In this document: piece by piece, positions 53,599 to 64,000 of the stretch | Numbering within the stretch: position 1 is the first letter of the stretch | Layout of the letters: each line of letters begins with the position of its first letter | Source: Triatoma infestans | Taxonomy: Eukaryota > Arthropoda > Insecta > Hemiptera > Reduviidae | Assembly: GCA_011037195.1 (NCBI GenBank) | Contig: JAAEAF010000103.1 | Span: forward strand, 549,478 to 613,477 | Direction of reading: 5' to 3' | DNA length: 64,000 nucleotides | Position numbers and translations under genes: made by a program | Notes under the pieces: generated by a model | Databases searched by the model: none | What the model was told of the DNA's origin: nothing | The model's input: the letters and a program-made list of their open reading frames with translations, nothing else

Positions 53599-55800
53599 AT
53601 ACTCAAGTAAACTACACAAAATATATGTATTTTTTAACGAAAATTAATTTTGAAAATCTTATACAATTGCAAATGCTTGCTCTTAATACAACAGGAGAAA
53701 GTAAAATTTGGAAGAAATTATAGTATAATCAATTTTAGAATCATCACTTTAGAAAATGCCGAAATGAAATAATTAATTTTAAAAGGTTCGCTATTTCAAA
53801 GTTAAAGATACGATATTTATCGGTTTTGGTTTCAGAATATATCCTACTTCCGATGAAGAATATACCCCACAAGTGCCGATGTGATATTAAATTATTATTT
53901 TATTTATTATTATATTTAAATGAATCTTTTATTTTCCCCTAATATTTATTATGTATTTACAGACAAACATACGTATATATCAAAAGACCAATTGCTAAAA
54001 ACTACTTTGTTCATGCATGCCCTGGTGCAAACCAATATTACCGGAAAAGGAACGAAGTAATTTCAAAGTATAATCAAGTTATTTCTAAATATGAATGTAA
54101 TATTATCTCTTACAGCTAGCTGTAAGAAATAATATAAAAAGACAGATACTTTTAGATATTTTAAACACTTAATTTCAAAGTTACTAGTTATCCTTATTTT
54201 TTGTAATGTGTTGAAGTTTTGTGGTTTGCAGTGCAGGAAAGAAAATTAGTTTTACGCTTTAGATTGTGACACGTTTGTTGTTAATTTGCAAATATGTTAT
54301 AGCAGTTAGAAGAATTAGACAGAGACACGAGTAGAAATGTTTTTCAGTTACGTATTCCTATCACACTGACTGAATTTCTTCATCATAATATATCTGAAAT
54401 TTCTTAACAATAAGCACAGGAGATATATAAATTGCTTAATAAATAAGTAATCCTATGAATCAGTCAATATATAATATAATCAGATCATTAATACAAAACA
54501 ATTACTTGTCAGAACATAAAACATTAAAAAAAAACAATAAAATTACCCCCTCCCCAAGTGCAATCAATTTTGATAATACAAAAGCAAGATATATTAATGG
54601 TTCATTAATGCAGAAAATTACAATAGATTATATAAAATATTAATGTTGATTTATTTTTAACCATTCCATCATTACTTGCAGGTTTAGTGTTTCTTCATTA
54701 TTCAACACTAATCTTTAATAATCTGCACAGCTTTTGATAGGGATTAGAATTAAATTTATAAGTGATTGTGCTTTTATTTATTACACCTTCTTTAAAGCAA
54801 TTATTTGTAAAAAAAAAAGGATAAATTTAAACCAGTAAGTATTTCCTTTAATTTTACGCTGAAGTAAAAATTGTTTTTTACTCTCACAGTAGTAAGAGAA
54901 ACTATACCGATCTCTGTGCTTAATGGGTTGTGTGCGTAAAAGAAAAAAAAAATGCAAAGTTGATATCCATTTTTGGCTTACCCAGGGGATACGCAGCCTG
55001 GGTAAAAATCATTCATCAACAGGAAACTGCCTTTTTTATGAAAGACTGCAGTTTTTTTTTACGATAATATTTATGATGATGTGATGGAAATATTACACCT
55101 CTATCACTGCTGGTGATAGCATGCTTCTTATCACTATTACGTACAACGTCACACTTATATTTGTACTACACATGAACGAGCACCATCAACTATCGACATG
55201 ACTACTAAGTTTAACAAGCTTCGCTCATTTCCCCCTCAAATAAATGGATTTTCCTATAAAACAGGATCGAACTTGGTGTCGTTTATAAATAGTCATTAGG
55301 AAGTCTTAAAAGCATCAAGAAGTTTCCGAAAATTATAGAGGCGCTGCGCTTTCGTGTACAGGAGCACATGGGCAGTTAAATTTATACATTTCAAATATTT
55401 TATTTATATTTCACACTTTACAAGTATCTAATTTTCCTACTGTTTATTTCGTTCTTTACTTAATGCTTGTTTTTGTTTTAGAGTAGAATATAAACTACAT
55501 AATTCTTCGTATTACATATTAAAACAAACATTCATAGAACAATTTCATTACCGATAATTATACGAAACAAAAGAAAATAAGCAAAATCCATAGCATTTAT
55601 AACAATGAAAACCTGTCTCAGCACTAGCCGGTGATTGCAAAATTTCTTTCTAATCATCTTTGCAGTTAATACGTAGTAATAACTGTGCATAAAATTAACT
55701 GTTTAATAATAAGTAGCAAATAATACAAATTAAAGAACGTCTCGTAACTTGTAAGCATTTTATGCTGCCGTAATTAATTTTTAACAATTTGATAAAAAAT
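53599..55800. other. AT-rich sequence without recognised features
   Basis: A short family C-like end (AGTAGTAAGAGAAACTATA) occurs near 54890. No gene that I can support. Confidence 0.45.
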
Positions 55801-55807
55801 AAAAAAA

Positions 55808-56437
55808 ATCTGCTGTGAAACACTCACACAACTTTCTCTATCTCCAGTTCTCAAAATTATAATTGACAAATTTGGAAGAAGTAAAAAGCGCACTTCCGGT
55901 TTACTAATTTTCTTGAAAGTCTGAATTTTGGCCATCTATTTATTTCTAATTAAGTTTGTTTAGATGATAGAATTGTATAATCAACCATGATTAGCACTTT
56001 AAAACAAAACCTAACCTCACTCCCTCCCCAAAAGTGCCCTTAAATGAATTTTCCCGGAGAAATGTTTCAAATCAAAGTTGTAGCTCTTTGTATGTGTAGT
56101 TGATATACCAAGTTCGAAGAAAATCGCAAAAAAGTAAAAAAAAAACTAGTAGAGTGGTACTTCCGGTTGAGGAATTCTGACAGATAACGTACTGTCAGAT
56201 TCCACGGTGATACCTAAACGGAATATAAAGTTTCAACTTTCTACGGTTTTTTGTTTTTGAGCTATGCTGTTCAAATACATACATACACATACACACACCA
56301 CACACTCACAAGACCATTTGCTAAAAAAACACTTTTTTTGACACAGGAGACCTCAAAACGGATATTTCCGGTGAAAAGTCGATATCGAAAATTTGACACG
56401 ATTATAATACTTCCTCTTTCTAGGAGTAAGAGAATGT
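55808..56437 (-). mobile_element. Family C element, 630-bp copy with one module
   Basis: Same ends as the 930-bp copy at 47281 (TCTGCTGTGAAACACTCACA and TAGGAGTAAGAGAATGT), but with one internal module instead of two, which accounts for the 300-bp length difference. Confidence 0.85.
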
Positions 56438-57283
56438 AAAAGAAAAAAAAGTTGTTTAGGTGTGGTAAATTTTAATTGATAATAACCCTTGCGGCGGTTA
56501 CGTGATACTCATAATGATCTTTACAAAATAGTCTGTTACGAGTTCAATAATATAAAGTTTTCTGTCTCTCTAGACGCTCTCAACTTTTACACTTATTGTA
56601 CAATACTCTTCAATAATAAATACAACCTTTTAAAAATAAATTGTGAGTAACAAGTTTATGTAATGCGGTCTTATTCAATCGAAACCATCAGCAATTCCTA
56701 CCATTACATGTAATGTTGCATTCAAGACAATCTGCACCATTATTCTTATTACAAACATCATTAGTATACAAAATTTTGTTTTCGTATAAGTTTTATTAAA
56801 CAAATATCAAGAAATAATGGAAAACACCGGTATGGATTTATGAGAAAGATATCCCAGCATCGTCGTTCTGGAACTATGTCCACGGGAAATCAACCAACAT
56901 GAAGAGCATAGTCTCCAACAAATAAAATTAAAAGGAAAAATTTGGTTGGTAAAGTATTTAAGACAAAGGGGGATGTAAGCATATCGTGTCGTTGGTCTTC
57001 ATTCTACCAGCTACTATATCTACGGCTACCTTTAAACAATATTTCAAAACTTTCTAAAATGCCATTTTAATATGTTTGTGTTTTTCACTTAGCATAAGTT
57101 AACGTTCTTGCCTATTATGGAAGCGGTCTGGCATTAAATTCACTTGGAGTCTCATAAATATAGACATTCACGAGAATGTCATGATTGTATAGATCTCTTT
57201 GGGACCTTGATCATTACACACTTCGATATGCTGTTTTTGGCTTGGCGCTATGACAATTCATGTTTTCATGGTGGTTTTTTTTT
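56438..57283. other. No recognised gene
   Basis: About 56820-57010 is less AT-rich. One frame reads ERYPSIVVLELCPREINQHE, which may be a transposon remnant, but I cannot assign it. Confidence 0.4.
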
Positions 57284-57480
57284 TGTTTTTTTTTAATTTA
57301 AGGCGCGCCAACATCTATGGTCACTGGCGCCCGGAACCTTCTCAGTGCACTGCCGGCCTCGGTCTCCCTCGTTACCGATAACACTGTCTATCGCCGAACA
57401 GTGTGCTGCAGAGGCTCCTAGGGAAATAAAATCTAAGGGCAGACTGCAGGACTCAAACCGGGACTTCCGCGTGGGTAATC
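57284..57480 (-). repeat. SINE family B, copy 4
   Basis: T-run tail, AAGGCGCGCC, ATCTATGGTCACTGGCGCCC and GAGGCTCCTAGG match copy 1. It lies against a mariner N-terminal fragment and seems to have cut it. Confidence 0.8.
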
Positions 57481-57664
57481 TTGGATCTTAAATCCTGCTT
57501 TCACCACTTTTAAAACGTTTAAACCACGAAACGTTGCCATATTTCGATGCCCCTTAACCCCTCCTCATCTACTGTACCAATTTCTTCGGCTATCCCTTCT
57601 GCGCTTAGTCCTTTTTTCCAATAATATCTCAGAGCACTGAAGTCCCAATTTTGTCTTCGGACAT
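57481..57664 (-). pseudogene. mariner-type transposase N-terminus
   Basis: Minus strand from ATG at 57664: MSEDKI, then after a small shift DFSALRYYWKKGLSAEGIAE and EIGTVDEEG, and later RFKSGESRI followed by a stop. This is the N-terminal helix-turn-helix region of mariner transposases. It ends at a SINE, and I did not find the rest beyond it. Confidence 0.75.
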
Positions 57665-58182
57665 TTTGGTTGCATATTATAATAGTAATTGAAAGCCAAA
57701 TACATTTGGGTACATAATAGGATAATCGTTTGTAATTTACCCAATGATCGATTTCTTTCTCAGAACCTAATTAGCATACTGTTATTTTGGAAGAGTCCTA
57801 GAAAATCCAAAGCCATATAAACCTTTCTGATACATGTCGGTATCCTCCTTAGAGCCGGTGAGTTCCACGCCAATAACTTCTTGCGCTAATTCCAACACTA
57901 CTTATCGGTATAACGGAAGTTATCCAATTATTGCTATCAGTAAAGTTAAGAATTTCTGTAGCATAAGTTAGACTCGGAAACTAAGATATACCTTTGCATA
58001 GAAAGTAATATTACCTCTTAACAATGTTTCTCGGAATTTTAATTATGAAATTAGTTTAAATGAGATCTGGCAAATCATCCGATCGTGATATGAAATGCGG
58101 CAATTATCAGAAATCAGAAGCATTTATATTCTACATTCGCATGGATTTAATTTATACATATCATAAACGTTTTTCATTAATA

Positions 58183-59378
58183 TGGGGGTTGGCCAATAAT
58201 GCCGTGTAGTTTTTGCTAAACGTGTAATTGAACACTCAAAATGTACGTAACTTCAGTGTAAATATTTGTATACCCATAGTGACTTAAAAAGTTCACAATT
58301 CTACATACATCGACTTTGAAAAAACACATAAAAATGTTTTGTATTTTGTATATTTAAAATATTATTTGAAAGATGAGCAATCAAAGTCAATCAAATCAAA
58401 ATTTTTGTTACATTACGTTTTTTTTTTTTTTAATAGGCTACAATGTGATGCAAACCTTGCACAAAAATATGAGATGTGCAGGGCAAGGATGCCGTGAAGG
58501 ATTTCCCGGAAATTAATTCGAGAGATTTTATTCTTGAGTATTTTCCCGATCGTAGCAGGAGCTCTTATTGTACAACATAGGAGATCGTAGACGTTTTCTA
58601 AATATCGAAATTGTGCGTGGAAACCATCTGCATCTACTTGGTGGCTCTGTTAGCCCAGCTTTAATGTTTGGGTCTCCCGCGAACTGAGCAAAGCCAATTG
58701 CGACCAACGCAGTACATTCAATCTAACTGTTCATTAATAATGAAAAAAAAACATAAGTTGAAGCGAAGCGAATGATGATGAAGAATGGTCCATCTTCGAC
58801 AACGTCATGTGCAAATTAACCAGGCGAAAGCTGGCGAATTAACATTTTAATCACTTCAAAAAGTGATTCTAACCGTCTAAGAGATACTTCCAATTTGACA
58901 GGTTGGAAAGGATACCGTGTTGTATGAGTCGCAAAGGTGCCTTGTTCAAACTTCAACAACGTCGGATGCAAACGATCTAGGGTGGGGGGGAGGAGGCGAA
59001 ATGTCATTAACCATTTGTATAACGAGACATTATCCACTAAAGTCTTGCTTCCAATTTGGTGGAAATGGAAGGATGTTGTGTTTTTAAAACGAAACAGAAC
59101 AATTACTTTGGATATGGCCTGCACAGCCAGTTATCATATAAACTGAATGAGCGCAACTGTGCCGAAGATGAATGTTAGATTGCTCATATCCTTGCACAAT
59201 CGCAGCAAAAAATATTGCTGCTGAGCGCCATTTTCACCAGAATCTTATTCCTTCAGATTTCCACCTGTTCCCTTCAAAATTCTTGAACAGATAGCGTTTC
59301 AATAATGATAACCGAGAGAGTCAGCGGGAAAAGTAGTTGTAGATAAAGACAATTTTTTCGAGCAGTTGCCCTCCCCCA
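58183..59378 (+). mobile_element. mariner element, 5' end present and 3' end lost
   Basis: Starts GGGGTTGGCCAATAATGCCG with GTAGTTTTT after it, as in mariner inverted repeats. Transposase pieces follow: DDEEWSIFDNVMCKL (about 58775-58820), SRKG with LFKL (about 58930), PSDFHLFPSKFLNR and RFNNDN (59246-59310), and VDKDNFFEQLP (59339-59372). Stops and shifts are frequent. No 3' inverted repeat is visible after 59378. Confidence 0.8.
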
Positions 59379-60861
59379 CCCCAAAAGGATTAATAATTGT
59401 TTTGTTATTATATGTTTTCTTTATTGAACGCTAAAAGATTAATGGATTATTAGAAAGTGTTACAATTCAAAAATTAATAAAAATTTCTCTCCTAATGAAA
59501 TCAGATAAATTTCTTCTAAAGTTGAAAAGCTTAATTAAAATGTTCTTGTACTAACAAAAGAGAAATAATTGCCTTAATTAATAATCTCTATAGGCAAAAA
59601 TCAATGTGGAAGTTTGCCTGAACGATGGGAACAATTTCAAAGCGAAATTAATCTAATTTTTCTGATTTAATCTTCGGCTCATTATTTTTACCCTCATATT
59701 AATCTGATGCAGCAGCCTGTACTTTTCTCTCATGATGTATTTATTATGAAAATGGTCCAATGATTTTCTTTAATCCTGATGTTAACTACATTATATAGAA
59801 AGATTGTATTACATTATTACATTTATTTGAAACATTTTTCAAAAGTTCTAGGGACAGAATAACTTTGACATCCTCTGCGGCCCATATTGTCAAAATAATA
59901 CTTAATGTACCGTGATGGATAAAATATCAAATAGAATTAGATATAATATATTACTTTTGTTATATTCCCAAATATATTTTACAATACGTCTTTTCTTTAT
60001 ATTACACATACAATAACAATAAGAAAAAAAAAACATTAAATCATCAGATAAAAATAAAAAAATAAGAGTAAAAAAAAAAATTAACTAAATTATATAACCA
60101 AATTAAAAATAACCATAAAATATTTACAATCTAGACGTACAGATTTACTAACAAGCTGAACATAGTTTTAAGTGGTGAATTTCCTGAATGAAAATAATTT
60201 CTATACATGTTCGAAATGAATTGCACACAACGCTGAGCTTTGCCAAAACTAATTTCTCTAATCCCTTGCCAAACTGCCTTCATAAATAAATTAAGTTATA
60301 ACTCTTGTTATAATGGAACAAAAGGCAAAACTTTTACATTATGAACAAGGTTTAAATAGCGAAATAACAATAGTATCATCAAGAACTTATAGGAACAAAT
60401 TTAAAATAAATGTAAAAATGTAATGAATCAATTTATAACTTTTAAGGCAAACACAAGTATATGCAATGACAACTTTTAAGATACCCTTAGAAACCGCATT
60501 AATAGATAAACAGTGAGTAACACAACATTATAACAGCAGATAAAAGATCAAAACCATAAAAATATTAATTATTCAAAGTATTTATAGGTTTAAAAATAAT
60601 GAAGAAAATCGTGATTTTATTGATTTATTCTTTTTTGACATTAACAATATGCCATCATCAGCCGTCACTTGTTTTATTGAATAAATAATTTCATACTGTT
60701 ATATTTTTCCCATTTATATTGTTATAGGGCTAGTTCTTTTCGATGGAATTAAACAGTTTTATAAATGTGTGTCTATTGCAAGTCAGAAAAATGTGTGGAG
60801 GATCTTCTATTTCTGGACATCTGTCACAGTGGTTATTGACAGCTTTATTAATTCTATGTAG
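59379..60861. other. AT-rich sequence without recognised features
   Basis: No gene or repeat boundary that I can support. Confidence 0.45.
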
Positions 60862-61109
60862 TCCTCACGCGTTGGTCTAATGGCTAGTCTAGTGATGCGA
60901 GAATTCAGAGAATCGATTCGCGTGAGGACAATGTCGGTGTTGACCCAGCATTGTGAGAAACAGTGGTAAGCTACAGTTGGTAGCGCACCTAGGTAGCGAA
61001 GGCCGGAACTAAATGGCGAGGGAACATGCAGTTGCTTACGGCACTCAACCAATAACATCCCCCACCTGGCAAAAGCCTTGGGCCCTTCATAGGCTCTAGT
61101 GCCATAGGT
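60862..61109 (+). repeat. SINE family A, copy 1 (248 bp)
   Basis: CCTCACGCGTTGGTCTAATG (A box) starts the head. The B box is decayed (GAATCGATTCG). The body GTTGACCCAGCATTGTG, GGTAGCGAAGGCCGGAACTA and the end GTGCCATAGG match copy 2. A T-rich stretch follows. Confidence 0.85.
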
Positions 61110-61139
61110 TTTTTTAATTTTTTTTATTTTTAATTTTAT

Positions 61140-62280
61140 CAATACCATGGTTTGACCTTAACCTATTTATTTATTCTTACTATTCTTTTAGTTCGTAATT
61201 TGTCAAACCATGGTTTCTTATCAACAACGGGAGTATAAACGTCTTATAGAAACTTCCCTTTACAGAGACAGCATACCTTTCTTGGCACTCCATCAAAACT
61301 GTATCTCTTATTTTCTTCCTGTAATCGGAGTGAGGTAACTCTTGAATTCTGCTAGAATGCCTTCTGTTGTGGCTTCCTTTGTAAGGTCGTCCACATATAT
61401 TATTCTCTGCTATTCCGGAATATCCACGAACCCATACTAGCTTTGTCTTCGCATAGAGACCACCTAGTAATAATATTCCTCAAGTAGTCCCGCAAAAACG
61501 TGTGTAATAATACGAGTCTATCATTAAATTGAGGAACTTGAGTAAAACGCTTTTGCAGTTTGTAAGGAGAGCAGATTTGGCAAAAATTTTCTCTTTAATG
61601 AATTTTAAGCCATACATAATGGTAACAACTTCAGCAGTATAGACTGTAGCGCGTGATGTGGAAGCTTTAATTGCTTGTGGAATCGTAAAAGGCCGCTCTG
61701 ACATCATCATCTTTTTTTTTTTTTGACCCGTCTGAGTAAATCAGATGAAAGTTATGCAGCGTTTCTGCTATATCTTCGCAAAAAGTGGTAGGGGCAAGTG
61801 AGTTTGGTAAGCATCTATCGTCTCTTAAAAATACAATATCTATTTGATTTAATAATATTTCGTAGTCTATTTTATGAATGGGCAGCACATTTGAACGAAA
61901 TATTTCTTTTGGAAGCTCAAAAAAAAACAACAAAAAAACAGTCAACTATCAGAGTCGGGGGCTTTATTTTTCCAATAAGCGTAAGTAAGTACCTTAACAG
62001 TAAGATTGCATACTTTTCGAAAAACAAATGGACTTAGTGGACAATATTCTAAACATGTAATGTTCAGGAACAGTTTCCTTCTGAATTCAAAAGTAATTTG
62101 ATTAGCTTTTTCCATTATAATGCCAATAGGAGTGCTATTTAAATAACTCATACATAATCTCGACACATTTATTTTGAATTTTGTCCATACTACTAAGTTT
62201 AGATCTACATGCTTTACTGTAAAATAAACTTCCGAACTCTATAATGGCTTTGATTGCTGTCCAATAAAACAATAGACTCG
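61140..62280 (-). pseudogene. LINE remnant: RT thumb, RNase H and C-terminus, minus strand
   Basis: In minus-strand order: MSGRDPSTSLLFYWTAIKAI and SLFYSKACRSKLSSMDKIQN (RT thumb, about 62280-62150), HLIYSDGSKKKKDDD (first RNase H D, about 61745), TVYTAEVVTIMYGLKFI (RNase H E, about 61640), LLTNCKSVLLKFL (third motif with D changed to N), LVWVRGYSGIAE (about 61440) and finally KPWFDKLRTKRIVRIN (about 61200). Several shifts and stops. The first RNase H motif is extended by a lysine/aspartate run. A different LINE lineage from the one at 17416. Confidence 0.8.
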
Positions 62281-62637
62281 TAGAAGGATCTCTACCCGAC
62301 ATTACTCATTACGTAGAAGGATTTCTGCCCGACATTACTCATTATGTAGAAAGATCTATACCCGACATTACTCATTACATAGAAGGATCTTAACGACATT
62401 ACTCATTACGTAGAAGGATCTCTACCCGACATTACTCATTACGTAGAAGGATCTCTACCCGACATTACTCATTACATAGAAGGATCTTAACGACATTACT
62501 CATTACGTAGAAGGATCTCTACCCGACATTACTCATTACACAGAAGGATCTCTACCCGACATTACTCATTACATAGAATAATCTCTAACGACATTACTCA
62601 TTACGTAGAAGGATCTCTACCCGACATTACTCATTAT
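62281..62637. repeat. Tandem array, 11 copies of a 31-33-bp unit
   Basis: Unit TAGAAGGATCTCTACCCGAC plus ATTACTCATTACG. Lengths are 33, 33, 33, 31, 33, 33, 31, 33, 33, 32 and 32. Two units share the same TTAACG deletion variant, implying block duplication within the array. Its right-hand neighbour on the minus strand would be LINE coding sequence: the unit nearest 62281 reads on into MSGRDPSTS of the LINE. There are no unique spacers, so it is not CRISPR-like. Confidence 0.95.
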
Positions 62638-63529
62638 CTTTTTTTCATAAATTAAGAAATTTACACCCTCAAATATTTTTGAAAAGTAAAAATTCAATTT
62701 TACAAACAAGATCAATAAACTGAAGTAATAAAACTCAATAATACAGAAAAAATATTGAAAGTAATAAAAGTTTGGAAAGAGTAAACATTTACATTATCTA
62801 GGGCAATATAATTTTATAAGTGTTTTGTTATGTTTGAAGTAAACTATTGTTTACTATTGTGTACATTGTTTATTATTGTAAACTATTGAATATGTTGAAG
62901 TAAAATATTATCCCATTTTTTTTTTATTGTATTAAATGCAAAAAATAATGCGTTCCATCAGATGTTAAGCCAAATTTCTGGGAAGTATTAATGCATAGTA
63001 TTTGGCCAGGTGCTGAAAGGAAAATGATTCTTTTTTTGCGCAATAAAAAGAAAGATGTATGGAGAGGCAAATGAGCTTCAAGTTCTCTAAAAACCAACAT
63101 TAAAGGCTGATTATGAAAACGCCTTGTTGTAAATAAGCTTGTAACATTGTGTAGCTGATAATCTCACAGGCTTCCCTTAATGCGTCCGAGAAACATAATC
63201 ATGATAATGTTCCAATAAGATTCACAATCGGCACTTGCATTGAATAAATATTATAATAAATAAATTCATAAGTTAGATGTTGAGGAGCGATCAAAGAAAA
63301 AACTACTTGTTTATAAACGTTCCCGCATATTTATTCATTACCATTGTAATGAAATACACAGGGGCTATACAAATGCTATAGAATTTAAGAAAAAATATAT
63401 TAATATCAAAGAAAAAAAAAATAAATAAAAACCAATAACATAGTTATATAATTTAATAAAATAAAATCGTATATAACATTCTTATATCTATTCCATTTTA
63501 AGGCATTTTGTGAAATGCGTTGTTAAATA
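62638..63529. other. AT-rich sequence without recognised features
   Basis: No gene or repeat boundary that I can support. Confidence 0.45.
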
Positions 63530-63692
63530 TTGCAAATTCGGCTGGACGGATTTTCAAGCGGTTTGCAACCATTTGATTCAGAATTTTCTTGAAAATGTTG
63601 AGAGGGGTGAAGGGTTGTACGTGTCAGAGGGGTGAAGCCCCCTTCCGTGGGGTTGGACTCCGAAGGCGCCAAGGAGGGCAGAACCCTCCTAG
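63530..63692 (+). mobile_element. Helentron/Helitron-like 3' end
   Basis: TTCGGCTGGACGGATTTTC is a block common in insect Helentron-type elements. It is followed by GGGGTGAAGCCCC and a terminal hairpin AGGAGGG (63672-63678) with CCCTCCT (63684-63690), directly ending CTAG before TATAGATATA. A terminal hairpin with CTRR is the usual 3' signature. No 5' end or Rep/helicase is present. Confidence 0.6.
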
Positions 63693-64000
63693 TATAGATA
63701 TAAAAATTTAATATTTCTATTTGTATTTAAAAAATATATATAGAATTTTCCCTTCAAATTAAACTTTTTTCTAATTAAAGTATTTCCTGTTTCTTAATAA
63801 TTTTTTTCCCGCATTATTTTTTTTTAACCAAATTGTTACTTATTGTGAATAATTTGAACAATTTCCCCACCAAATAAATATTTTTTGATACAAAAATTTC
63901 CTAATTTTGAACACTTTAAACCACAATTGAGTACAATAAAACATATTTAAACTAGTCTGTCACCTTTTTTCACCTCATTTTGAACAATTTAGCCAAACTA
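63693..64000. other. AT-rich sequence without recognised features
   Basis: No feature that I can support up to the window edge. Confidence 0.5.

Noticed and set aside
60807..61148. 113-codon minus-strand frame
   Set aside because: It is antisense to a family A SINE.
62281..62637. Regularly spaced repeats resembling a CRISPR array
   Set aside because: Units are contiguous with no unique spacers, the DNA is nuclear, and the unit continues LINE sequence.

Overview
The window is nuclear DNA of an animal, most likely an insect. It is very AT-rich, has introns, carries one host gene of arthropod type, and is dominated by insect-type transposable elements. The lineage cannot be fixed further from the sequence alone. 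Nothing is bacterial, and most short open frames are chance.

Host gene: on the minus strand, five exons between 6756 and 15174 encode the extracellular part of a Na+/K+-ATPase beta subunit (nervana family). They join in frame with consensus splice sites and hold all six family cysteines. The exon or exons for the cytoplasmic tail and membrane helix were not found. They must lie upstream, above 15174 or beyond the window. Introns and 3' flank are filled with repeats: a near-perfect 108-bp palindrome, LINE remnants, an LTR-like repeat, a SINE and a 125-bp duplicated block.

Largest element: 27466-36559 is a complete BEL/Pao LTR retrotransposon. It has two identical 1430-bp LTRs, a 5-bp target duplication (AGTGC) and one uninterrupted gag-pol frame, so it is young and possibly still active. 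The rest is older: LINE 3' ends on both strands (10.3, 14, 17.4, 21, 24, 38.6, 52 and 61 kb), three mariner remnants, a Harbinger deletion derivative, a Helentron-like end, two tRNA-derived SINE families plus a third tRNA-like unit, LTR-like promoter repeats, and a modular terminal-inverted-repeat family (family C, at least six copies).

The most interesting content is a set of hammerhead-ribozyme-like motifs. Two palindromic elements (16616-16903 and 26487-26804) carry them on both arms, end in a C/A-rich tail and sit in 11-bp and 14-bp target duplications, which points to retroposition. A related motif with a different but paired stem II and a perfect stem I lies at 41247-41286, with a decayed inverted pair near 52.9 kb. 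They resemble the hammerheads known from Penelope-like elements and animal retrozymes. The inverted hairpin architecture deserves checking as a possible undescribed non-autonomous family.
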